Shown here: positions 16,575 to 24,964 of the stretch, one piece after another
How the letters are laid out: each line of letters starts with the position of its first letter
Numbering within the stretch: the first letter of the stretch is position 1
Source of the DNA: Hoeflea sp. 108
Lineage (GTDB): Bacteria > Pseudomonadota > Alphaproteobacteria > Rhizobiales > Rhizobiaceae
NCBI RefSeq assembly: GCF_000372965.1
Contig: NZ_KB890024.1
Location: 2,916,839-2,980,838 of the forward strand
DNA: 64,000 nucleotides
Direction: 5' to 3'
The notes under the pieces: generated by a model
Told to the model about the DNA's origin: nothing
What the model saw: the letters and a program-made list of their open reading frames with translations, nothing else
The model's database searches: none
Translations under genes and position numbers: made by a program

Positions 16575-17402
16575 TCAGGCCGAGCCAGCCGAAGCGACCG
16601 CGCCGAAATGCACGTCGCCGGCGGCGATCTTCACCGTTTCACCATTAGCGTCACGAATGACGAAGCGGCAATCCTCGTCGATGGTCTCGAAAGTGCCGCG
16701 CACGACATTTCCCTCGACCCGTACAGCCACTTCGCTGCCCAATCCGGCTGCACGTGTCAGCCATTTTTCCCGGATGGCCGCCAGGCCGCGGCCGCCGGCC
16801 CACAGGCGCTCGTTCTCGCTCCATGCGTCCGACAGCGCCAGAAACAACGTCTCGGCGTCGGCGTCGGCGCCAAGATTGGCCAGCGAGGTTGCCGGATAAG
16901 GCACGTCATCAGGATGGGCCACGACATTGACGCCGATGCCTATGGCGATCGCAAGGCGACCCGGCGACAACAGCGTCGATTCGAGCAGGATGCCGGCCAT
17001 CTTGGCGCCAGCGGCCAGCACGTCGTTAGGCCATTTCAGCTCGAAGCGCTTGACGCCCTTGCCGTTGCCGCCGTCGACCCCTACGGAAAAGCGCGCATTG
17101 GGTGCAACGGCATCGAGCGCGTCCGCAAGGGCAAGGCCGGCGACGAAGCCGAGCGTAGCGGCATGATGGAGGTCGCGGTCGAGAACCTTGAGCAGCGTCG
17201 CCGCCAGGTTTCCTTCCGGCGTCGACCAGGCGCGGCCACGGCGGCCACGCCCGCTTTCCTGCTTCTTCGAGACGACCCAGAGCTTGCCCGGGTCACCGGC
17301 AAGTGCCCGCTCCAGCGCCAAGGCATTTGTCGAGCCCACTGTCTCATGGGCTTCGAGGCGGAAACCGTCGGCGGTGGCTGTCGGTGCGAGCTGGAATCCC
17401 AT
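16575..17402 (-). CDS. birA: Biotin--[acetyl-CoA-carboxylase] ligase
   Basis: The 275-residue enzyme attaches biotin to carboxylase carrier proteins. Visible motifs are STNALALERAL, the biotinyl-AMP loop SGRGRRGRAWSTPEGN, KWPNDVLAAGAKMAGIL and the C-terminal SH3-like domain. No N-terminal DNA-binding helix-turn-helix precedes the catalytic core, so it is a group I ligase without the repressor role of E. coli BirA. The start at 17402 lies 4 bases after the nuoN stop. Confidence 0.95.
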   Translation of the reverse strand: MGFQLAPTATADGFRLEAHETVGSTNALALERALAGDPGKLWVVSKKQESGRGRRGRAWSTPEGNLAATLLKVLDRDLHHAATLGFVAGLALADALDAVAPNARFSVGVDGGNGKGVKRFELKWPNDVLAAGAKMAGILLESTLLSPGRLAIAIGIGVNVVAHPDDVPYPATSLANLGADADAETLFLALSDAWSENERLWAGGRGLAAIREKWLTRAAGLGSEVAVRVEGNVVRGTFETIDEDCRFVIRDANGETVKIAAGDVHFGAVASAGSA

Positions 17403-17406
17403 GCCG

Positions 17407-18843
17407 TCAGAAGAAGGTCTTCGCCGCAGCCGACGCCATCTCACCCACGGGGCCGCCGATCAGCACGTAGAACAGCACGAACACGCCGGAAAGACCGAGC
17501 ACGAGGCGCAGCTCGCCTGCCATCGGCTGGAAGCCGCCGACCGGCTCATCGAACCACATGATCTTGATGATGCGCAGGTAGTAGTAGGCGCCGACCACGG
17601 AAGCCAGCACGCCGATCACGGCGAGCGCGTAGAGATTGGCGTTGATGGCAGCGAGGAAGACGTACCACTTTCCCCAGAACCCCGCGAGCGGCGGAATGCC
17701 GGCCAGCGAGAACATCAGGATGGTGAGGACGGTTGCCATCATCGGGTTTGTGTTGGACAGGCCGGCGAGATCGGAGATCTGTTCGACATTGCCGTCCTTG
17801 CGGCGCATGGCCAGGATGAAGGCGAAGGTGCCGAGCGTCATCACCAGATAGATCAGCATGTAGATGACCACGCCGCGCACGCCGGCTTCGCTGTTGGCGG
17901 CAAGGCCGACCAGCGCGTAGCCCATGTGGCCGATCGACGAATAGGCCATCAGGCGCTTGATGTTCTTCTGCCCGATCGCGGCGAAGGCGCCCAGCACCAT
18001 CGAGGCAATCGAGATGAAGACGATAATCTGCTGCCAGTCGAGACCGATCGGCTCGAAAGCACCCATGGTGACGCGGACGATCAGCGCCATGGCCGCCATC
18101 TTGGGGGCCGCGGCGAAGAACGCCGTCACCGGCGTCGGTGCGCCTTCATAGACGTCGGGCGTCCACATGTGGAACGGCACGGCCGAAATCTTGAAACACA
18201 GGCCGGCCAGCACGAAGACCAGACCGAACACGAGGCCGAGCTGGCGCTCGCCACCCGAAAGCGCCGAGGCGATGGCCTCGAACGAGGTGTGGCCGGTGTA
18301 GCCGTAGACCAGGCTGATGCCGTAGAGCAGCATGCCCGAGGACAGCGCGCCGAGCACGAAGTACTTGAGGCCGGCTTCGGTCGAGCGCACGTTTTCGCGA
18401 TTGATCGCGGCGATGACATAGAGCGCCAGCGACTGCAGCTCGAGGCCGAGATAAAGCGCCAGCATGTCGTTGGCCGAGATCATCAAGAGCATGCCGAGCG
18501 TCGCCAGCATGACGAGCACCGGATATTCGAACTTGTCGAACTTCTCGGCCTTGGCAAAGCCGACCGACATGATCAGCGTCACGACCGAGCCGAGCAGCGT
18601 CAGAAGCTTCATGAAGCGGGCGAACGGATCTGACACGAAGGCCGTGCCGAAGCCCTGGCCGTCGTGACCGAACACGAACATCCAGGCGCCGGCGGCGATC
18701 AGCAGGGCAACCGCCAGGCCGGTCACGGTCGAGTTGGCCCGTTCTCCGGAGAAGACACCGACCATCAGCAGCGCAAGCGCGCCGACGGCCACGACCAGCT
18801 CCGGCATGACCAGGGAAAGGCTCGAAAGGAGTTCGGGCGTCAT
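17407..18843 (-). CDS. nuoN: NADH-quinone oxidoreductase subunit N
   Basis: The 478-residue antiporter-like membrane subunit has 14 hydrophobic helices. The core Lys and Glu region is recognisable in helices around MPELVVAVGALALL and KKNIKRLMAYSSIGHMG-type segments (IGQKNIKRLMAYSSIGHMGYAL). It forms one of the three proton-pumping channels of complex I. The start MTPELL at 18843 is preferred; an ATG three codons upstream also exists. It is the last nuo gene, followed by birA after 4 bases. Confidence 0.95.
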   Translation of the reverse strand: MTPELLSSLSLVMPELVVAVGALALLMVGVFSGERANSTVTGLAVALLIAAGAWMFVFGHDGQGFGTAFVSDPFARFMKLLTLLGSVVTLIMSVGFAKAEKFDKFEYPVLVMLATLGMLLMISANDMLALYLGLELQSLALYVIAAINRENVRSTEAGLKYFVLGALSSGMLLYGISLVYGYTGHTSFEAIASALSGGERQLGLVFGLVFVLAGLCFKISAVPFHMWTPDVYEGAPTPVTAFFAAAPKMAAMALIVRVTMGAFEPIGLDWQQIIVFISIASMVLGAFAAIGQKNIKRLMAYSSIGHMGYALVGLAANSEAGVRGVVIYMLIYLVMTLGTFAFILAMRRKDGNVEQISDLAGLSNTNPMMATVLTILMFSLAGIPPLAGFWGKWYVFLAAINANLYALAVIGVLASVVGAYYYLRIIKIMWFDEPVGGFQPMAGELRLVLGLSGVFVLFYVLIGGPVGEMASAAAKTFF

Positions 18844-18860
18844 GGTTCGCAAAACCCCTG

Positions 18861-20366
18861 TCAGTTCGCCGCCGCGGTCTGCGCGGCGTCGATCGATACG
18901 GTTACGTTGTTGATCAGCGCCTTCACCGATGCGGTCGTCACATTGAAGACCGGCGTCGGGTACACGCCATAGAAGATCACCAGCACGATCAACGGATAGA
19001 TCACGGCCTTCTCACGACCTGACAGGTCGAACAGGCCCTTGAGGCTTTCCTTGGTCAGCGCGCCGAACACGACACGGCGATAGAGCCAAAGCGCGTAGGC
19101 AGCCGACAGGATCACGCCGGTCGCCGCGATCAGCGCCACCCAGGTGTTGACCTGGAAGATGCCGAACAGCGTCAGGAACTCGCCGATGAAGCCGGAGGTG
19201 CCGGGCAGACCGACATTGGCCATGGTGAAGATCAGGAAGGCTACGGCATATTTCGGCATGTTGTTGACCAGGCCGCCATAAGCCGCGATCTCGCGGGTAT
19301 GCATGCGGTCGTAGACCACGCCGACGCAGAGGAACAGCGCGCCCGAAACCAGGCCGTGGCTGAGCATCTGGAAGATCGCGCCCTGCACGCCGGTCTCGTT
19401 CATGGCAAAGATGCCCATGGTCACGTAACCCATATGGGCGACCGACGAATAGGCGATCAGCTTCTTCATGTCCTCCTGCATCAGCGCCACCAGGGAGGTG
19501 TAGACGATGGCGACGACCGACAGCGCAAAGACCAGCGGTGCGAAGAACTCGGACGCCAGCGGGAACATCGGCAGCGAGAAGCGCAGGAAGCCGTAACCGC
19601 CCATCTTCAAGAGGATGCCTGCCAGGATGACCGAGCCTGCCGTCGGCGCCTCGACGTGCGCGTCGGGCAACCAGGTATGCACAGGCCACATCGGCATCTT
19701 CACCGCAAACGAGGCGAAGAAGGCCAGCCATAGCCATGTCTGCATGTTGGCCGGGAACTCGTGCGTCAACAGCGTCGGGATGTCGGTCGTGCCAGCCTGC
19801 CAGAACATCGCCATTATGGCGAGCAGCATCAGCACCGAGCCGAGCAGCGTGTAGAGGAAGAACTTGAAGCTGGCATAGACGCGGCGCTTGCCGCCCCAGA
19901 CGCCGATGATGATGAACATCGGGATCAGGCCGGCTTCGAAGAAGACGTAGAACAGCACGATATCAAGCGCGCAGAACACGCCGATCATCAGCGTTTCCAG
20001 GATCAGGAACGCGATCATGTATTCCTTGACGCGCTTCTCCACAGACTCCCAGCTGGCCAGGATGCAGAGCGGCATCAGGAACGTCGTCAGGATGACGAAC
20101 AGCATCGAAATGCCGTCGACGCCCATATGATAGGAAATGCCGGAGTCGAGCCAGGCAAACTTCTCGACGAACTGGAAGCCGGCTTCCGTGGCGTCGAAGT
20201 TGATCCAGATCAGCAGCGACACCGCAAAGGTGAACACCGTCGTCCAGAGCGCGACGTTGCGAATGTTGCGGCGTGCAGCCTCGCCGTCATCCCTGATCAG
20301 AAGGATGAAGAACGCACCGACCAGCGGCAGAAAGGTGACCAGCGAAAGAATGGGAACACCGGACAT
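18861..20366 (-). CDS. nuoM: NADH-quinone oxidoreductase subunit M
   Basis: The 501-residue Mrp-antiporter-like subunit contains the helix-7/8 region with KMPMWPVHTWLPDAHVEAPT and EDMKKLIAYSSVAHMGYV. It is a distal proton channel in the complex I membrane arm. The start at 20366 overlaps the nuoL stop, and an AGAAGGAGC ribosome site lies in the nuoL end. The length is normal. Confidence 0.96.
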   Translation of the reverse strand: MSGVPILSLVTFLPLVGAFFILLIRDDGEAARRNIRNVALWTTVFTFAVSLLIWINFDATEAGFQFVEKFAWLDSGISYHMGVDGISMLFVILTTFLMPLCILASWESVEKRVKEYMIAFLILETLMIGVFCALDIVLFYVFFEAGLIPMFIIIGVWGGKRRVYASFKFFLYTLLGSVLMLLAIMAMFWQAGTTDIPTLLTHEFPANMQTWLWLAFFASFAVKMPMWPVHTWLPDAHVEAPTAGSVILAGILLKMGGYGFLRFSLPMFPLASEFFAPLVFALSVVAIVYTSLVALMQEDMKKLIAYSSVAHMGYVTMGIFAMNETGVQGAIFQMLSHGLVSGALFLCVGVVYDRMHTREIAAYGGLVNNMPKYAVAFLIFTMANVGLPGTSGFIGEFLTLFGIFQVNTWVALIAATGVILSAAYALWLYRRVVFGALTKESLKGLFDLSGREKAVIYPLIVLVIFYGVYPTPVFNVTTASVKALINNVTVSIDAAQTAAAN

Positions 20367-22351
20367 TAGAAGGAGCTCCCGAGCATCATCCAGGTCACGA
20401 GCGCGGCCACGCCGATCAGCATGGCGAACGCGTAATGGTAGAGGTAACCGGTCTGCAGCTTGACGACGCGGTTGGTGATGTCGACCACGCGGGCCGACAC
20501 GCCATCGGCACCGAAGCCGTCGATCAGCCAACCGTCACCCTTCTTCCACAGGAAGCGGCCGAGCCACTTGGCGGGACGCACGAAGAGGAAGTCGTACAGC
20601 TCGTCGAAGTACCACTTGTTCAACAGGAAGGCGTAGAGCCCGCGATGACGCTGGGCCAGCGTCTTCGGCATCTCGGGCGAGCGGATGTAGAACAGGTAGG
20701 CCATGGCGAACCCGCCGATCATCGCCGCGAACGGTGCGAGCTTCACCCACATCGGCACGCCGTGGAAGTCGTGCAGGATGTGGTTGGTGTCGAGCGTGAA
20801 GATCGCGCCCTTCCAGAACTCGGCATAGGCCTCGCCGATGAAGTAGTCGTGGAAGACGACGCCTGCGAGCAGCGCACCGACAGCCAGGATGAACAGCGGC
20901 ACCAGCATGACGGGCGGCGATTCATGCACATGGTGCATGACGTCGGCAGTGGCGCGCGGCTGACCGTGGAAGGTCATGAAAATCAGGCGCCAGGAGTAGA
21001 AGCTGGTGAAGCAGGCAGCGACGACCAGAGCGGCGAAGGCAAAGCCGGCGACCGCATTGTGGCCGACAAACGCGCCTTCGATGATGGCATCCTTGGAGAA
21101 GAAGCCCGCCGTGCCGATGATCGTCGCGGGGATGCCGACGCCGGTCAGCGCCAGCGTGCCGATGACCATCATCCAGTAGGTGGTCGGGATCAGCTTGCGC
21201 AGGCCGCCCATCTTGCGCATGTCCTGCTCGTCGGAGACGGCATGGATCACCGAGCCGGATCCCAGGAACAGCAGCGCCTTGAAGAAGGCGTGCGTGAACA
21301 GGTGGAAGATGGCGGCAGAATAGAAGCCCATGCCGAGAGCCACGAACATGTAGCCGAGCTGCGAGCAGGTCGAATAAGCGATGACGCGCTTGATGTCGTT
21401 CTGCACCAGGCCGACGGTTGCCGCGAAGAAGGCGGTCAGTGCACCGATGAAGGTGACGACAGTCAGCGCCGAATGCGACAGCTCGAACACGGGCGACAGG
21501 CGGGCCAGCATGAACACGCCGGCGGTGACCATGGTCGCGGCGTGGATCAGGGCCGACACGGGCGTCGGGCCTTCCATGGCGTCCGGCAGCCAGGTGTGCA
21601 GCGGCACCTGCGCCGACTTGCCCATGGCGCCCATGAACAGCAGGAGGCAGACAACCGTCAGTGCGCCGTGCTTGTCGAGCGAGTAGCCGAGGAAGTTGAG
21701 CACGGCCGCGCCCTGTTCGGCGCCTTCAGCCGGAAGGTAGGATGCGGCATTGGCGAAGATGGTGCTGAAATTGACCGAGCCGAACAGCACGAAGATGCCG
21801 AAGATGCCGAGCAGGAAACCGAAGTCGCCGACGCGGTTGACCACGAAGGCCTTGATGGCGGCGGCATTGGCCGACGGCTTCTTGTACCAGAAACCGATCA
21901 GCAGATAGGACGCCAGGCCCACGCCTTCCCAGCCGAAGAACATCTGGACGAGATTGTCCGACGTCACCAGCATCAGCATGGCGAAGGTGAACAGCGACAG
22001 ATAGGCAAAGAAGCGAGGCCGATGCGGGTCGTGATGCATGTAGCCGATCGAGTAGATGTGGACCAGCGCCGAGACGGTATTGACCACCACCAGCATGACG
22101 ACGGTCAGCGTGTCGATGCGCAGCGCCCAGTCGGCCTGCAGCGCACCCACGTCGAGGAAGCGCAGAACCGGAACCGTGAACGGCTCGACGTCGCCGAGGC
22201 CGACCGTGATGAAGGCCACCCAGGACAGGACGGCCGACACCACCAGGAAGCCCGATGTGATGTACTCGGATGCCTTCGCTCCGATCGAGCGGCCGAACAG
22301 GCCGGCGATCAGGAAGCCGAGAAGCGGAAGGAAGACGATTGCCTGATACAT
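20366..22351 (-). CDS. nuoL: NADH-quinone oxidoreductase subunit L
   Basis: The 661-residue subunit is the most distal proton channel. It contains SAQVPLHTWLPDAMEGPTPVSALIHAATMV and the long C-terminal lateral helix region (FDELYDFLFVRPAKWLGRF) that spans the membrane arm. About 16 helices are seen. It follows nuoK after 10 bases. Confidence 0.96.
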   Translation of the reverse strand: MYQAIVFLPLLGFLIAGLFGRSIGAKASEYITSGFLVVSAVLSWVAFITVGLGDVEPFTVPVLRFLDVGALQADWALRIDTLTVVMLVVVNTVSALVHIYSIGYMHHDPHRPRFFAYLSLFTFAMLMLVTSDNLVQMFFGWEGVGLASYLLIGFWYKKPSANAAAIKAFVVNRVGDFGFLLGIFGIFVLFGSVNFSTIFANAASYLPAEGAEQGAAVLNFLGYSLDKHGALTVVCLLLFMGAMGKSAQVPLHTWLPDAMEGPTPVSALIHAATMVTAGVFMLARLSPVFELSHSALTVVTFIGALTAFFAATVGLVQNDIKRVIAYSTCSQLGYMFVALGMGFYSAAIFHLFTHAFFKALLFLGSGSVIHAVSDEQDMRKMGGLRKLIPTTYWMMVIGTLALTGVGIPATIIGTAGFFSKDAIIEGAFVGHNAVAGFAFAALVVAACFTSFYSWRLIFMTFHGQPRATADVMHHVHESPPVMLVPLFILAVGALLAGVVFHDYFIGEAYAEFWKGAIFTLDTNHILHDFHGVPMWVKLAPFAAMIGGFAMAYLFYIRSPEMPKTLAQRHRGLYAFLLNKWYFDELYDFLFVRPAKWLGRFLWKKGDGWLIDGFGADGVSARVVDITNRVVKLQTGYLYHYAFAMLIGVAALVTWMMLGSSF

Positions 22352-22361
22352 TTTTGTCCCG

Positions 22362-22670
22362 TCAGCCCTTCATCATGTTCACGTCTTCGACCGCGATGGA
22401 GCCGCGGTTGCGGAAGAATACGACCAGAATGGCAAGACCGATCGCCGCCTCGGCAGCAGCAACCGTAAGCACGAAGAGGGCAAACACCTGCCCGACGAGG
22501 TCGCCGAGATGGGCCGAGAACGCCACGAAGTTGATATTGACCGCGAGCAGGATGAGCTCGACCGACATCAGGATGACGATGACGTTCTTGCGGTTCAGGA
22601 AGATGCCGAACACGCCGAGCGTGAACAGGACCGCCGAAAGCGTCAGATAATGCGCGATACCGACAACCAT
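22362..22670 (-). CDS. nuoK: NADH-quinone oxidoreductase subunit K
   Basis: The 102-residue, three-helix subunit carries the conserved buried glutamates in ILMSVELILLAVNINF and VLTVAAAEAAIGLAILV. It takes part in the central proton path next to NuoJ and NuoA. The spacing to nuoJ is 2 bases. Confidence 0.96.
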   Translation of the reverse strand: MVVGIAHYLTLSAVLFTLGVFGIFLNRKNVIVILMSVELILLAVNINFVAFSAHLGDLVGQVFALFVLTVAAAEAAIGLAILVVFFRNRGSIAVEDVNMMKG

Positions 22671-22672
22671 GG

Positions 22673-23293
22673 TCAGATTCCCTTGCCCGTCTCGACCTTC
22701 TTGACCTCGATCGCGGTGGCCGGCGTGCGGGCGACCTGAGCCGGGATGCTCTGGCGCTTGACGTTCGGCTTGTGGCGCAGCGTCAGCACGATCGCGCCGA
22801 TCATCGCGACCAGCAGCACCAGGCCGGCGATCTGGAAGAAGTAGATGTAGTCCGTGTACAGGATGTCGCCGAGCGCTGCCGTGTTGTGGCGCGTGGCGAT
22901 GTCGGGCGTCGGCTGGGCGACCGAAGTCGCGAGCTTCGGCGCAAGCGCGTAACCGCCGGTGACGACGATCAGCTCGGCAGCCAGGATCAGACCGACCAGC
23001 GCGCCGATCGGCGCATATTGCAGCGCGCCCGACTTGAGTTCGGCAAAGTCGACGTCGAGCATCATGACGACGAACAGGAACAGCACCGCCACCGCGCCGA
23101 CATAAACGACGAGCAGGATCATCGCCAGGAACTCTGCACCCGTCAAAAGGAACAGCCCCGCCGCGTTGAAGAACGTCAGGATCAGGTAGAGCACCGAGTG
23201 AACCGGGTTGCGGGCGGAGATGACCATGAAGGCCGACGCCACCGCGATGAAGGCGAAGAGGTAGAAAAATACCGCTTCAAGTCCGTTGAGCAT
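22673..23293 (-). CDS. nuoJ: NADH-quinone oxidoreductase subunit J
   Basis: The 206-residue, five-helix subunit contains VVYVGAVAVLFLFVVMMLD, the helix-3 region whose pi-bulge transmits quinone reduction to proton pumping. A GGGGGAA ribosome site precedes the chosen start MLNGLEAVFFY. A 128-base spacer with small GC-rich hairpins separates it from nuoI, the largest gap between core genes apart from the extra gene region. Confidence 0.95.
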   Translation of the reverse strand: MLNGLEAVFFYLFAFIAVASAFMVISARNPVHSVLYLILTFFNAAGLFLLTGAEFLAMILLVVYVGAVAVLFLFVVMMLDVDFAELKSGALQYAPIGALVGLILAAELIVVTGGYALAPKLATSVAQPTPDIATRHNTAALGDILYTDYIYFFQIAGLVLLVAMIGAIVLTLRHKPNVKRQSIPAQVARTPATAIEVKKVETGKGI

Positions 23294-23421
23294 GGGTTCC
23301 CCCGGGTTTCCTTTCGGGCTCAGCGCCATGCGCCCTGCCCTTGTTCACGTCCGTGCTCCGCCTCCGGAGCTGGCCGCGCGTTCCTTAGACGAGCCTTCGG
23401 AGCCCGTCCATTGTTCAAGCC

Positions 23422-23913
23422 TTAGCGGTACGGCGAATCCATAGCGATGTTGCGCGCGATCTCGCGCTCCCACCGGTCGCCGTTCGCAAGCAGCTTGTCC
23501 TTGTCGTAATACAGCTCCTCGCGCGTCTCCGTCGCGAATTCGAAGTTCGGCCCCTCGACGATGGCGTCGACCGGGCAAGCCTCCTGGCAGAAGCCGCAAT
23601 AGATGCACTTCACCATGTCGATGTCGTAGCGCACCGTGCGGCGGGTGCCGTCGTTGCGGCGCGGGCCGGCCTCGATGGTGATGGCCTGCGCCGGGCAGAT
23701 CGCCTCGCACAGCTTGCAGGCGATGCAGCGTTCTTCGCCGTTGGGATAACGGCGCAGGGCGTGCTCGCCGCGGAAGCGCGGGCTGACCGGACCCTTCTCA
23801 TGCGGGTAGTTCAGCGTCGGCTTCGGCGCGAAGAACTGGCGCATCGACAGGAAGAACGCGCCGACGAACTCCTTCAGGAGCAGCGACTTGGCGGCTTGGG
23901 CGAGCGCTGACAT
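23422..23913 (-). CDS. nuoI: NADH-quinone oxidoreductase subunit I
   Basis: The 163-residue ferredoxin-like subunit has two 4Fe-4S motifs, CIACKLCEAICP and CIYCGFCQEACP (clusters N6a/N6b), which pass electrons from NuoG toward NuoB. Its start shares one base with the nuoH stop. Confidence 0.97.
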   Translation of the reverse strand: MSALAQAAKSLLLKEFVGAFFLSMRQFFAPKPTLNYPHEKGPVSPRFRGEHALRRYPNGEERCIACKLCEAICPAQAITIEAGPRRNDGTRRTVRYDIDMVKCIYCGFCQEACPVDAIVEGPNFEFATETREELYYDKDKLLANGDRWEREIARNIAMDSPYR

Positions 23914-24956
23914 CAGGCGGCTCCGGTAAGCTTGAGGACGGCGGCGGTGATCACGACCATCGCCAGCGAGATCGGCAGGAACACCTTCCAGCCCAGGCGC
24001 ATCAGCTGGTCGTAGCGGTAGCGCGGCACGAAGGCCTTCACCATGGCGAACATGAAGAACACCATGCAGACCTTGAGCACGAACCAGATCACGCCGGGAA
24101 CCCAGGTGAAGGGCGCGAAATCGAAGGGTGGCAGCCAGCCGCCGAGGAACAGGATCGTCGTCAGCGCGCACATCAAGACGATGGCCACGTACTCGCCGAG
24201 GAAGAACAGCAGGAACGGCGTCGACGAATATTCGATCATGTGACCGGCGACGAGTTCCGACTCGGCCTCGACAAGGTCGAAGGGCGGGCGGTTCGTTTCG
24301 GCCAGCGCCGAGATGAAGAAGATCACGAACATCGGGAACAGCACGAGCCAGTTCCAGTCGAGGAAGGTGTTCGGCAGGCCGAGGCGCGTGCCGATGCCGT
24401 CACCCTGCGACAGCACGATGTCGGTCAGGTTCAGCGAGCCGACGGTCAGCAGCACGCAGACGATGACGAAGCCGATCGAGACTTCGTAAGACACCATCTG
24501 GGCCGCCGAGCGCAGCGCGCCGAGGAACGGATATTTCGAGTTCGAGGCCCAGCCACCCATGATCACGCCATAGACCTCGAGCGAGGAGATGGCGAAGACA
24601 TAGAGAATGCCGACATTGATGTTGGCGATGGCCCAGCCTTCGCTGACCGGGATCACTGCCCAGGCGGCAATTGCCAGAACAGCCGAAACCACCGGCGCCA
24701 GCAGGAACACGCCCTTGTTGGCGCCTGACGGGATCACCGGTTCCTTGAAGACGAACTTCAGAAGGTCGGCAAAGGCCTGCAGCAGGCCCCAGGGACCGAC
24801 CACGTTCGGACCGCGGCGCAGCTGCACCGCCGCCCAGATCTTGCGATCGGCGTAGAGAATATAGGCGACGAAGATCAGCAGAACGACGATCAGAACGACC
24901 GACTTCAGGAGAATGATCAACGCCGGCAGGACGTAGAAGGAGAAGAAGGTATCCAT
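23913..24956 (-). CDS. nuoH: NADH-quinone oxidoreductase subunit H
   Basis: The 347-residue, eight-helix subunit forms the floor of the quinone chamber. It contains YADRKIWAAVQLRRGPNVVGPWGLLQ, the family-defining first loop, and EAESELVAGHMIEYSS with the acidic residues of the E-channel. It is tightly spaced from nuoG (8 bases). Confidence 0.97.
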   Translation of the reverse strand: MDTFFSFYVLPALIILLKSVVLIVVLLIFVAYILYADRKIWAAVQLRRGPNVVGPWGLLQAFADLLKFVFKEPVIPSGANKGVFLLAPVVSAVLAIAAWAVIPVSEGWAIANINVGILYVFAISSLEVYGVIMGGWASNSKYPFLGALRSAAQMVSYEVSIGFVIVCVLLTVGSLNLTDIVLSQGDGIGTRLGLPNTFLDWNWLVLFPMFVIFFISALAETNRPPFDLVEAESELVAGHMIEYSSTPFLLFFLGEYVAIVLMCALTTILFLGGWLPPFDFAPFTWVPGVIWFVLKVCMVFFMFAMVKAFVPRYRYDQLMRLGWKVFLPISLAMVVITAAVLKLTGAA

Positions 24957-24964
24957 GACAGCCC

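Noticed and set aside
20435..22468. 677-codon plus-strand frame opposite nuoL and nuoK
   Set aside because: It is antisense to membrane genes. The His/Gln/Glu/Asp-rich product is typical of a reversed hydrophobic coding strand.
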